A stretch of DNA of 47,159 nt from UBA1020 sp964520495 (GTDB lineage: Bacteria > Patescibacteriota > Saccharimonadia > Saccharimonadales > Saccharimonadaceae), in the NCBI GenBank assembly GCA_964520495.1, contig CAZFMZ010000004.1:1-47159 (forward strand), read 5' to 3'. Positions 8,264-15,750 of this stretch are shown piece after piece. The number at the start of each line of letters is the position of its first letter. Within the stretch, counting starts at the first letter, position 1. The position numbers were made by a program, and so were the translations under genes. The notes beneath the pieces were generated by a model. The model was not told the origin of the DNA. It saw only the letters and a list, made by a program, of their open reading frames with translations, and searched no databases.

Positions 8264-9566
8264 TCGGCTACGTTCACTCGTCAAGGTAATCATTCCACGC
8301 AGTCTGTTCCGCTGGATCGAACCGTATGGCCATTTGCTTGAAGCCATTCTTATGAACGTACGGTACGGCTTTCCGGCCCGCGGCATGCATGTCATCGGCG
8401 TGACCGGCACCAACGGCAAGACAACCACGACCTTCATGATCCATCGTATCCTGGTCGAAGCCGGCTACGACGTCGCTCTGATGTCGACTGTCGCGTATGG
8501 GGTCGGTCGCGACATCACGCCGCAGGCGGCTCATATGACGACCATGTCGAGTCCGGAACTCCTGCGCCGTATCCGCGACTTCAAGCGACAGGGTGCCACC
8601 TGGCTCGTACTTGAGACGACTAGTCATGCGTTGGCGCAGCACCGGGTGTGGGGCGTGCCGTACGAGATCGCCGTCATGACCAACATCACCCACGAACATC
8701 TCGATTACCACGGCACGTTCGCCAAGTACCTGAAGGCTAAGGTCAAGTTGTTCAAGATTGCCAATCGTCATGGGCACCGTTTCGGTGTCGTCAATGCCGA
8801 TGACGAGCATGCCGCCGAGTTTGCCCGTGTCATCCGTCGTAGTACGAGCTATGGAGTCGACTCCGGCGACTTGCGTGCCTCTGACATCCGGCTACGGCCT
8901 GACGGCAGTGACTACAAAGTGGTCATCGACAACAAATTACTGGATTTCTCATGTAACATTCCAGGGGAGTTCAACGTCTACAACAGCCTGGCGGCGATCG
9001 CGGTGGCCCGTGAACTGGGGCTCAACTACGGCCTGATGTCCAACGGTCTGAAGGCGCTGGCGGGCGTCGAGGGGCGCATGGATACCATCGATGAAGGCCA
9101 GCCGTTCTCGGTTGTGGTCGACTTCGCCCATACGCCAGATTCATTCGAACGGCTTCTCGGTGACCTGCGGCGAGCTACTCCTGGCAAACTTGTAGTGCTG
9201 TTCGGATCAGCCGGGCGCCGCGACGAAAGTAAGCGGGCTATCCAGGGAGAGATCGCCGGCAAGTATGCCGACGAAGTTGTGATTACCGAAGAAGATGACC
9301 GTGACATCGATGGCAACCAGATTAGAGCTCAGATTGCCGAAGGCGCGGCGCGCAGCGGAAAAGCGAAAGATCGTGACATGTTCCTGATAACCGATCGAGC
9401 CGACGCCATTCGCTTCGCGGTGACCCGTGTAAATGAGAAGGGCGATGCGCTGGTCTTGCTCGGCAAGGGGCATGAAAAGACCATCGAACGTGCCGATGGC
9501 GAACATCCATGGGATGAAGCGGCCGAAGTACGAACCGCGCTGGCTAGTCGTTCAGCGACAGAGTAG
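8256..9566 (+). CDS. MurE-like Mur ligase (UDP-MurNAc-tripeptide synthetase family)
   Basis: 436 residues when started at GTG 8256, which overlaps the previous stop (GTGAGTAG). The frame is open upstream but only as antisense or out-of-frame overlap with the first Mur gene. Motifs: GTNGKTTT at 51-58, ETTSHALAQHRV and TNITHEHLDYHGT (both MurE-like), FNVYNSLAAIAVA, GVEGRMD, VDFAHTPDSFERLL, and LLGKGHEKT near the C-terminus. These fit MurE, which adds the third residue of the stem peptide in the cytoplasm. The N-terminal domain is about half the normal length. Where MurE carries DNPR (meso-DAP) it has EEDDRD, so the amino acid used is not clear. Ends tail-to-tail with the next gene (23-bp overlap). 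Confidence 0.8.
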   Translation: MSSRLRSLVKVIIPRSLFRWIEPYGHLLEAILMNVRYGFPARGMHVIGVTGTNGKTTTTFMIHRILVEAGYDVALMSTVAYGVGRDITPQAAHMTTMSSPELLRRIRDFKRQGATWLVLETTSHALAQHRVWGVPYEIAVMTNITHEHLDYHGTFAKYLKAKVKLFKIANRHGHRFGVVNADDEHAAEFARVIRRSTSYGVDSGDLRASDIRLRPDGSDYKVVIDNKLLDFSCNIPGEFNVYNSLAAIAVARELGLNYGLMSNGLKALAGVEGRMDTIDEGQPFSVVVDFAHTPDSFERLLGDLRRATPGKLVVLFGSAGRRDESKRAIQGEIAGKYADEVVITEEDDRDIDGNQIRAQIAEGAARSGKAKDRDMFLITDRADAIRFAVTRVNEKGDALVLLGKGHEKTIERADGEHPWDEAAEVRTALASRSATE

Positions 9567-10422
9567 TGCAACGGATATAGCCACCACCTTTTGAAAGCTG
9601 GGTAATCTCCGGCGTCACCACGCGGAGGCCGCGCCGTTCCAGTTCGGCTTTCAAGCCCGGTGCCTGAGCGCTCATGACGACGACCTCACCGGTTGATACC
9701 AGGTTACAGGCGAACGCCACCTGAGCTTCGTGCTCACTGACTTCTATCTTGTCCACCCCATCAAAGACATCAAGCCGCTGCTGGCTGGATGGCGTGAAGG
9801 CTGCCGGGCAATAGGCGATGAGTCCTTTCGTGTCGCTCGTGGCCGGGCGGATGACCGCAAGCGCCAAGTCGATGTCGTAGTAGAAACTGTCGGCCCAACC
9901 GGAGCTGCGATTGATGACCGGCTGGCCGTCGACATCAAGCTGGGGGATGGTCTGAAGCTGAACGCGTTCATAGCCGAGGATATCGGCAGCAAACGCCTGG
10001 GCGCGCTCATCGCTGCGGTAGCCACTGCCGCAGAAAAGGTACCGACCACAGGGCAGGGCATCACCTTGGCCGCTGAAACGCCATTCATCCGGTACCCGGT
10101 GCACCGTCAGGCCTCGCTCGCGTAGTACCTGTTCGGCCCAGTCCTCCTCGCTCTGACGCGCCTGGGGCAGTCGGGCCAGTACGGCAGTCTCGCCGCGGAT
10201 TAACGCCCAGTTAGCAGTGTAGACGCCGTCCTGGCTGGTCGTGGGCGCGTCAACCTGGTACACGCGGACGCCGGCCTCGGTAAGTGCGGTGCGAATGGCG
10301 TCGTGTTCCGCCTGCGCGACGGACGTATCGATCGCGTCAGCGGTGTAATACGGGTTAATCGGCTGCTCGTTATCAAGGTAACGCGCGCTCGACATGATGA
10401 CGGTATGATTGAGGGTCGGCAT
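9544..10422 (-). CDS. Amidinotransferase/dimethylargininase-fold protein, active-site His replaced
   Basis: 292 residues, pentein fold as in DDAH, arginine deiminase and amidinotransferases. Family marks are the VYTANWAL segment near 67-74, FSGQGDAL (116-123, the acidic residue near GGD), and the C-terminal catalytic Cys in GGGYIRC (Cys285). The position where the family has the catalytic His in HLD reads YDIDLALAV (Asp183), so the usual Cys-His-acid set is incomplete. It may hydrolyse a guanidino compound in another way or be inactive. It starts at ATG after AAAGG, 22 nt behind femX2 in the same direction, so it is probably in one operon with it. Confidence 0.75.
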   Translation of the reverse strand: MPTLNHTVIMSSARYLDNEQPINPYYTADAIDTSVAQAEHDAIRTALTEAGVRVYQVDAPTTSQDGVYTANWALIRGETAVLARLPQARQSEEDWAEQVLRERGLTVHRVPDEWRFSGQGDALPCGRYLFCGSGYRSDERAQAFAADILGYERVQLQTIPQLDVDGQPVINRSSGWADSFYYDIDLALAVIRPATSDTKGLIAYCPAAFTPSSQQRLDVFDGVDKIEVSEHEAQVAFACNLVSTGEVVVMSAQAPGLKAELERRGLRVVTPEITQLSKGGGYIRCTTLSLND

Positions 10423-10444
10423 GGAAACCTTTCGGTGTGACAGG

Positions 10445-11476
10445 CTAGTAATATGATTGATGGTGACGCTTGAAGTACAGGCGGCGGACTACCTTCTCGA
10501 TCAGCCGGCGCCACAGCTGAGTCTTCCAGCGGCTGATAGGCACCTCGAACGCGCCGACGTACTGGGTGACCTGTTTGTTGAAGCTGGTCTTGAAGCGCGC
10601 CAGGCCGGCGAAGGGGTGGTCGGGGTTCTTGATGTCGCTGATCGGCGGCACCCCGGCCAGGTCGTGACGAATCGAGCCTTTTTGTTTAGCCCACCGGATA
10701 ACGTGCCACTGCAACAGGTGCGAGGCGCCGTACGCGGTTCGTTCCCGGACGCTGGCGCCGTCCTTGTACATACTCTGGGTACCCTGAATCATGGCGAAGG
10801 CCCCCGCCACCACCTTACCCTCATACAAAGCGAAGAAGAGCTGGCCGCGGCCGTCTTGTTGGTAGGCCCGGTAGAACGAGCGGTAATACTCCGGTGGGCG
10901 GATGGCGAAGCCAGCACCACCGGCGGTCTCGCGGAATAGATTGTACATAACGGTACAGTTCTCATCAGTTGCAGGAACGGCCTCGACGGTGACGCCGTCT
11001 CGCTCGGCTCGGCGGATGGCGTGGCGGCCTTTCTGGTGCAGGTTCTTCATGATGTCATCGAGTGGCGGCGACAGGTCGACGTAGACGGTGGAGTAGTTGT
11101 ACTGTACCGGCTGCGTCGGAATCAGGCCAAGACCGGTCATGTCGGTAGTATGATCGAGCTCAGGTTCGATTTTCACGGTGAAAACCCCATGGCTGGCAGC
11201 AAAGGGCCTTAGCTCAGACAGCAGTTGTTCCAGGTCGCGTACCGATGTGACGGAAGGACCCTTGGGGCAGTACCATACCTTACCCATGGGCAGTACGTGC
11301 TTCTCGATACAGGCGACGGCGCGGTCGCCTATCATGAGGTAACGAGGCGTCCAGCCGGCGGACACTTTCTGTTCGACGAACTCTCGACCCTGTAAAATGT
11401 TGCCACCGTCGGGGTTGGCGGTGACCAGGTCATTCCAATGGGAAATCTCATCAGGCGTGGCGAAGCGGGCGGTCAT
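10445..11476 (-). CDS. FemX/FemAB-type aminoacyl transferase, second copy
   Basis: 343 residues, paralogue of the 5053-6027 gene. Marks include VWYCPKGPSV, the KGRHAIRRAERDGVTVEAV helix region, YYRSFYRAY, GASHLLQWHVIRWAKQKG and the end block FAGLARFKTSFNKQVTQYVGAFEVPIS. The C-terminus is basic with Trp/Arg, probably a membrane-binding helix. Two FemX enzymes would allow a two-residue cross-bridge or two different residues. Heads a likely two-gene operon with the amidinotransferase-like gene. Confidence 0.86.
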   Translation of the reverse strand: MTARFATPDEISHWNDLVTANPDGGNILQGREFVEQKVSAGWTPRYLMIGDRAVACIEKHVLPMGKVWYCPKGPSVTSVRDLEQLLSELRPFAASHGVFTVKIEPELDHTTDMTGLGLIPTQPVQYNYSTVYVDLSPPLDDIMKNLHQKGRHAIRRAERDGVTVEAVPATDENCTVMYNLFRETAGGAGFAIRPPEYYRSFYRAYQQDGRGQLFFALYEGKVVAGAFAMIQGTQSMYKDGASVRERTAYGASHLLQWHVIRWAKQKGSIRHDLAGVPPISDIKNPDHPFAGLARFKTSFNKQVTQYVGAFEVPISRWKTQLWRRLIEKVVRRLYFKRHHQSYY

Positions 11477-11483
11477 GTACCTT

Positions 11484-11489
11484 ATTGTA
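11484..11489 (-). promoter_or_regulatory. -10 box of leaderless type for femX2
   Basis: On the minus strand TACAAT, then AAGGTAC (7 nt), then ATG at 11476. No ribosome-binding site can fit unless the AAGG is used at very short spacing. Confidence 0.5.
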
Positions 11490-11510
11490 CTTCAGCCGAC
11501 GCAGCGGCAA

Positions 11511-11532
11511 TAAAAAAACCCCGATACGGGGT
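11511..11532 (-). terminator. Rho-independent terminator of the 11617-11916 gene
   Basis: On the minus strand the stem ACCCCG/CGGGGT with a 3-nt loop is followed by a run of seven T. It lies downstream of the 99-residue hypothetical gene and upstream of the femX2 promoter. Confidence 0.8.
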
Positions 11533-11616
11533 GTGTGGTCTATGACGGCTCGACCAGGCCTCCCGGAACTACCCCGGAATATTACACCATGCATGTTTAC
11601 GAGTGCACTGCTCGGA

Positions 11617-11916
11617 TCACTTCTCGGACAGCAGGACGAAGGTGATCTTCGCGCCACCGATTCGCAGCTGGAGCCACTCGTGGGTGTCGTGGTTGACGAC
11701 ATCGAGTGTTTCCACGCCGTGGTCCAGGTAGAACGCCCGGACCGTGAAAGTGAAGCTACGGGGCTGACGGCCCCGCTTGACGGCCAGCTCGTCGTGAACG
11801 GGAACGGCCTCCAGGTGGAGGGGTTCCCGCGTGCGCAGCTGCGTCATGAGGTAATCCCGGAAATCGCTGGGCTCGGCGTGAGCTCCGACGACCTGGTAAC
11901 TACCTGCGGTCATCAT
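11617..11916 (-). CDS. Hypothetical protein, 99 residues
   Basis: Small soluble protein with no family that I recognise. It is rich in beta-like stretches (SFTFTVRAFYLDHGVETLDVV, KITFVLLSEK) and has the Trp-containing segment THEWLQLRIGG. It has its own extended -10 promoter, an AGGGAGG site just before ATGATG and a clear terminator, so it is a single-gene transcription unit. ATG 11916 and 11913 are both possible starts. Confidence 0.7.
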   Translation of the reverse strand: MMTAGSYQVVGAHAEPSDFRDYLMTQLRTREPLHLEAVPVHDELAVKRGRQPRSFTFTVRAFYLDHGVETLDVVNHDTHEWLQLRIGGAKITFVLLSEK

Positions 11917-11958
11917 GCCCTCCCTTCTCTCGATGGTATGTTAGGACACGATAATTAT

Positions 11959-11987
11959 ATTATAGCACAAACAATATAAAAATGCAA
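11959..11987 (-). promoter_or_regulatory. Promoter of the 11617-11916 gene
   Basis: Minus strand: TTGCAT (11982-11987), 17-nt spacer, TATAAT (11959-11964) preceded by TGC (extended -10). It leaves a leader of about 35-40 nt that carries the Shine-Dalgarno site. Confidence 0.8.
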
Positions 11988-11990
11988 TAG

Positions 11991-12806
11991 TTAGGCAGCC
12001 TGCGCAGCGGTTCGGAGCTCTGCTAAGAGAGCAGGGGCCTTTTGTTGGGCCAGCTCGTCGCTGATGCGGAACCCGCCGGCAAAGTCTTCCCAGTCTACTT
12101 GCGACCAGATGATACGCTCGGGGTGAGAACTCTTAAGCTTGGCCATATGCGCGGCGGCCTGGCTGGCCTTCACATCGATACCGACACGCTGGCCATGGTA
12201 GTTGACGAAGAGATCGACGCCTCGCAGTTCATCTTCGACCGTCGTTTCTTCGTACTCAATCGCAGGATCACCCGCCGCCCAGATAATCTGTTCGACGGCC
12301 AGTTCGCTGCGCATGCCGTGCAAACTTTGCTTGACGGCGTCCCGCACGTAGAGGGCGCGTTGATGGTAGCGCTGATCATCATGAAGCTCGGTATCGTCCC
12401 GATGCATACCGAGGTACATCTTGGTCGTGAACGCGGTTAGTTCGTTAAAGCCGACATCAGGTTGACTGTCGATTAGCTCTTTCGCGGCATGATTAAAGGC
12501 AACAGCCTTGCGCAGGTGGGGGAGCTTATGGCGGCGTTCAGCACCGTCTTGCTGGAGACGATCAAGTTCCTGCTGGGCGGTGACGAAATCGTCGATGGTC
12601 GCGATCAGGCGGTAGACGCAGCCCTCGGGTGAGACGTAGCCATGCTCGGTGGTGTGGTTGTCGACCAGCGCACGGGAGCCAAGCGCGACTGCCCGGCGCA
12701 GCGATCCCGCCTCGTCCTGTTCACGCTGGCGGCTGTGACGGTATTCGGTCGTCTCGGCGATCGATCGGGTAAAGTGAGAGGGGTTAGCGAGTAAGGATTC
12801 GGTCAT
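11991..12806 (-). CDS. Hypothetical protein with PD-(D/E)XK nuclease-like motif
   Basis: 271 residues. The first two thirds are helical and rich in Arg, Glu and Gln with no known domain. The C-terminal third has a helix with Glu168 (SELAVEQIIWAAG), then GVDLFV with Asp198, then VGIDVKAS with Asp211 and Lys213. Glu, Asp and (D/E)-x-Lys in this order and spacing are the active site of the PD-(D/E)XK nuclease fold. No methylase, recombinase or other partner gene is next to it, so whether it cuts DNA or RNA, and when, is unknown. The start ATG 12806 follows a leader with no good Shine-Dalgarno site. Confidence 0.65.
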   Translation of the reverse strand: MTESLLANPSHFTRSIAETTEYRHSRQREQDEAGSLRRAVALGSRALVDNHTTEHGYVSPEGCVYRLIATIDDFVTAQQELDRLQQDGAERRHKLPHLRKAVAFNHAAKELIDSQPDVGFNELTAFTTKMYLGMHRDDTELHDDQRYHQRALYVRDAVKQSLHGMRSELAVEQIIWAAGDPAIEYEETTVEDELRGVDLFVNYHGQRVGIDVKASQAAAHMAKLKSSHPERIIWSQVDWEDFAGGFRISDELAQQKAPALLAELRTAAQAA

Positions 12807-12873
12807 AGGGTGTGTGTTTTGCAGGTGTTTGTACCACCTTACTATAAAACATAAGCTTTGTCAACCAGGCTGT

Positions 12874-12900
12874 TTGGCACTCAGGCTTGACGAGTGCTAA
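12874..12900 (+). promoter_or_regulatory. CIRCE operator (HrcA site) of the groES operon
   Basis: TTGGCACTC, 9-nt spacer, GAGTGCTAA: one mismatch to the CIRCE consensus TTAGCACTC-N9-GAGTGCTAA. The -35 box TTGACG (12887-12892) lies across the spacer and right arm; the -10 box is TACAAT (12911-12916), spacer 18. Bound HrcA would block this promoter. This predicts an hrcA gene elsewhere and heat-inducible expression. Confidence 0.92.
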
Positions 12901-12953
12901 CTAGCTTCTTTACAATGGAGGTAGTAGACATTGAACATGACGGAGGATAGCGA

Positions 12954-13220
12954 ATGAGTTCACCCATCACCCCGCTCGGCGACCGTGTCGTCGCCGTACG
13001 CGAAGCCGCCCAGGAGAAGACTTCCAGCGGCCTGTATCTGCCGACGAATGCCAAAGAAAAGCCGGTGCTGGCCAAGGTAGTGGCTACCAGTAAGGACGTC
13101 ACGGCGGTCAAGAACGGCGACCGAATCCTGTATAAGGAGTACTCGACGACCGAACTAAAAATCGACGGCACCGAGTATCTGATTGTGAAGGAAGATGACA
13201 TCTTGGGGACGGTGGCATGA
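12954..13220 (+). CDS. groES: Co-chaperonin GroES
   Basis: 88 residues, slightly short of the usual 94-97. The lid of the GroEL folding chamber. Seen: ITPLGDRVVAVREAA (family PLGDRVLV), EKTSSGLYLPTNAKEKP for the mobile loop that contacts GroEL, KNGDRILYKEYSTTELKIDGTEYLIVKEDDILG at the C-terminus. Starts behind GGAGG at 12942-12946. The stop overlaps the next start as ATGA. Confidence 0.96.
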   Translation: MSSPITPLGDRVVAVREAAQEKTSSGLYLPTNAKEKPVLAKVVATSKDVTAVKNGDRILYKEYSTTELKIDGTEYLIVKEDDILGTVA

Positions 13221-13399
13221 TTTTAGGCACCGCCCAAAGCATGGCTTTCATCATTGTCGGTATCCTGCTGGTCATCATTCTGACCCGTATCTTAGTAATC
13301 GTCCACAAGCAGACCAGGAAAGTGCAGGAACTGGAACACCGCATGAAAGCGATGGAGAAGATCGAAAGCTTTGAAGCAGACAAGGAGACTGAACGATAA
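13217..13399 (+). CDS. Small membrane protein inside the groES-groEL operon
   Basis: 60 residues. One clear transmembrane helix (about 9-29, MAFIIVGILLVIILTRILVIV) followed by a charged helix likely to form a coiled coil (HKQTRKVQELEHRMKAMEKIESFEADKETER). It overlaps groES by 4 nt (ATGA) and groEL by 1 nt (TAATG), so it is translated in step with both chaperonin subunits. No known groE operon member matches. Function unknown; tethering of chaperonin to the membrane is only a guess. Confidence 0.75.
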   Translation: MILGTAQSMAFIIVGILLVIILTRILVIVHKQTRKVQELEHRMKAMEKIESFEADKETER

Positions 13400-15042
13400 T
13401 GGCAAAACGAGTATTCTATGACGACGACGCCCGCGAGCGCGTATTGGAAGGGGCGAAAGCCCTGTATGACGCCGTCAAGGTAACCTACGGACCGAAAGGC
13501 CGCAACGTGGTGATCGCCAAGGGCTACGGTGGTCCGACCGTCACTCACGACGGCGTGACCGTGGCTGAGAGCGTCGAACTGCCGGAAGATGACGACCAGA
13601 CCCTCGGCTACAAGGTAGGTGCCGAGCTCATCAAGCAAGCCGCTAGTAAGCTGAACAAGGTCGCCGGTGATGGTACTACCACCGTGACCGTGCTGACATA
13701 CAACATCCTGAAAGAAGCCAACCGTCTGATCGCCGCTGGGCACAACCCGATGGAGCTGAAAAAGGGAATCGAGGACGCTGGCCGGGAAGTGGTAGCCGCG
13801 CTCGATGGACTGAGCGAAAGCATCGAAGGTAAGACCGATCGTGTGGCTGAGGTGGCGACGATTTCCGCCGGTGACGAGACTATCGGTAAGTTGATCGCCG
13901 ATGTGATTGAAAAGGTCGGCAAGGACGGTGTCGTGACCGTCGAAGCTGGTCAAGGACTTGAGATGGAAGCCGAGGTCGTCGAAGGCTTCAGCCTGGACCG
14001 CGGTTGGGCAAGCCCGTTTTTCGTGACCGATGCCGGCCGCCAAGAAGCCGTGTTTGAGAAGCCGGCTATCGTCATTACCGACAAGAAGATTTCAACCGCA
14101 GCCGAACTGTTGCCACTGATTGAAAAGCTGGCCCAGGCTGGCAAGAAGGATATCGTACTGGTTGCCGATGAGGTTGACGGTGAAGCGCTCAGTATCCTGG
14201 TACTGAACAAGCTGAAGGGCGTACTCAACACCGTGGTCGTGAAGGCGCCGAGCTTCGGCGACCGTCGTAAGGACATCATGGCCGACATGGCGACGCTGAC
14301 CGGAGCCCAGGTAATCTCTGAAGACCAGGGTCTGACGTTCGAGAACGTCGGTCTTGATGTCGTCGGTAGTGCTCGTAAGGTTATCGTTGGCAAGGACGAG
14401 ACGACTATCATTGAAAGCACCGGTCATGCAGATGCTGTTGCGGCTCGGATCAAACAGATTCTGGCTCAGGCCGAGAATGCCGCCAGCGAGTATGACAAGG
14501 AACAGTTCGAGAAGCGCGCGGCCGCGCTTTCTGGTAAGGTTGCTGTCATCAAGGTGGGCGGCGCAACCGAGACCGAAATCGATGAGAAGAAGTTCCGCGT
14601 CGACGACGCCGTGGCCGCGACCAAGGCGGCATTGGCCGAGGGAATCGTCGCCGGTGGTGGTGTTTCGTTAGTTAATCTGTCGACCAGCTTGACGGCAGAA
14701 GGCGCCGACAGCGTGGCCGCTGGCCGCACTATTCTAAAAAACGCCCTGAAGCAGCCATTCCTGCAGATAACTGCCAACGCTGGTCTCAACTCCGAGGCGC
14801 TCCTGGCGCAGGTAGAGGATGGCAAGCGTGGTTTCGGTATCAACGTCATGAAGCCGAGTGAGGGATTGGTCGACGTCAAGAAGGCCGGCGTGATCGACCC
14901 GACCCGCGTTACCAAGGAAGCCGTGCAGAATGCCGTTTCAATTGCCAGTACGGCTGCGACCATGGGTGCGTTGGTCGTCGAGATTCCAGAGAAGGAAAGT
15001 CAGATGCCACCGATGGGCGGCGGCATGCCGGGCATGATGTAG
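13399..15042 (+). CDS. groEL: Chaperonin GroEL
   Basis: 547 residues, normal length. Forms the double-ring ATP-driven folding chamber. Nearly all family blocks are present: VTYGPKGRNVVI near the start, DGTTT with the ATPase Asp (VAGDGTTTVTVL), TISAGDETIG, EGFSLDRGWASPFFV, APSFGDRRK, GKVAVIKVGGATETE, EGIVAGGGVSL and the Gly-Met tail (MPPMGGGMPGMM). Translationally coupled to the small membrane gene; ends at a strong bidirectional terminator. Confidence 0.98.
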   Translation: MAKRVFYDDDARERVLEGAKALYDAVKVTYGPKGRNVVIAKGYGGPTVTHDGVTVAESVELPEDDDQTLGYKVGAELIKQAASKLNKVAGDGTTTVTVLTYNILKEANRLIAAGHNPMELKKGIEDAGREVVAALDGLSESIEGKTDRVAEVATISAGDETIGKLIADVIEKVGKDGVVTVEAGQGLEMEAEVVEGFSLDRGWASPFFVTDAGRQEAVFEKPAIVITDKKISTAAELLPLIEKLAQAGKKDIVLVADEVDGEALSILVLNKLKGVLNTVVVKAPSFGDRRKDIMADMATLTGAQVISEDQGLTFENVGLDVVGSARKVIVGKDETTIIESTGHADAVAARIKQILAQAENAASEYDKEQFEKRAAALSGKVAVIKVGGATETEIDEKKFRVDDAVAATKAALAEGIVAGGGVSLVNLSTSLTAEGADSVAAGRTILKNALKQPFLQITANAGLNSEALLAQVEDGKRGFGINVMKPSEGLVDVKKAGVIDPTRVTKEAVQNAVSIASTAATMGALVVEIPEKESQMPPMGGGMPGMM

Positions 15043-15053
15043 CAACCGCTACG

Positions 15054-15091
15054 AATAAAAAGAACCTCCGTTTCCGGAGGTTCTTTTTATT
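15054..15091. terminator. Bidirectional terminator between groEL and the Pro-rich gene
   Basis: Perfect stem AGAACCTCCG/CGGAGGTTCT with a 4-nt loop, extended by an A-run on the left and a T-run on the right, so it can end transcripts from both sides. It serves groEL (plus) and the convergent gene at 15106 (minus). Confidence 0.92.
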
Positions 15092-15105
15092 CGGCGGGCG
15101 CCAGT

Positions 15106-15651
15106 CTATGGCTGCTGCTGGGAGGCCCCGGACAAGAAGTCGATTTCCTTGATGATATCGAGCAGAGCTTGGGCGCGGCGGGCTTCGTCGCTGATTCCCT
15201 TGGCGGCTTCATGAGCTGGAGCAATCAAGGCCTGGTCGTCGGTCGAGCGCAGCAGCAGCAGATAAGTGTCGAATTTTTCCTCGGGAGAAACGTTGAGCTT
15301 GTCGACGAGCGGTCGCAGCTCGCTGAGTGCTTCCTGCTTGACGTTATCGAGCTCACCACCTCCCGCAACAGGCACGCTTGGTGCGACCGGTTCGACCGGG
15401 GCGACAGTCTCTGGTTCGCTGGCGGGAACGGACGGCACGACCGGCTCTTCGGTGGCCGGGGTCGGCAAGGTGTTCTCGGTAGGGGCGGCTTCAGTGGGCG
15501 CCTCAGTCGTGATTGGACCGAAGGTCGTCCCGCTGCCGGCGTCAACCGCTTCATCGGCTTGCTGGGTCACGCCCGCCAGTACTTTCGCCAATTCCTGATC
15601 GTCGCTGATTGGTTGCTGTGTTGTCGGTTCGTTTGCGTCGTCGTTAGCCAT
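15106..15651 (-). CDS. Hypothetical protein with Pro/Glu-rich linker
   Basis: 181 residues from ATG 15651, which is placed 5 nt after AGGGG (a GTG two codons upstream is an alternative). No signal peptide or membrane helix. The first 35 residues are acidic, residues 40-100 are a low-complexity Pro/Glu/Ala/Val/Thr linker (TEAPTEAAPTENTLPTPATEEPV and similar), and the last 80 residues look like a compact helical domain (LSELRPLVDKLNVSPEEKFDTYLLLLRSTDD). Family unknown; proteins of this layout are often scaffolds. Confidence 0.7.
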   Translation of the reverse strand: MANDDANEPTTQQPISDDQELAKVLAGVTQQADEAVDAGSGTTFGPITTEAPTEAAPTENTLPTPATEEPVVPSVPASEPETVAPVEPVAPSVPVAGGGELDNVKQEALSELRPLVDKLNVSPEEKFDTYLLLLRSTDDQALIAPAHEAAKGISDEARRAQALLDIIKEIDFLSGASQQQP

Positions 15652-15750
15652 GCCCACCCCTATAAACGTTTATGCTTCTAATTTACCAATACTGTATCAT
15701 AAGAAGAGGAACGCTCGCAAGAAGACGGGGCGATGGCATGAAGGAGGATT

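Noticed and set aside
11173..11187. TTTTCAC-G-GTGAAAA palindrome as another parS-like site
   Set aside because: It has an extra central base, so the half-sites are in a different register, and it lies inside femX2 coding sequence.
13108..14043. 311-residue minus-strand frame
   Set aside because: Shadow of groES-groEL; no family likeness and no start signals.
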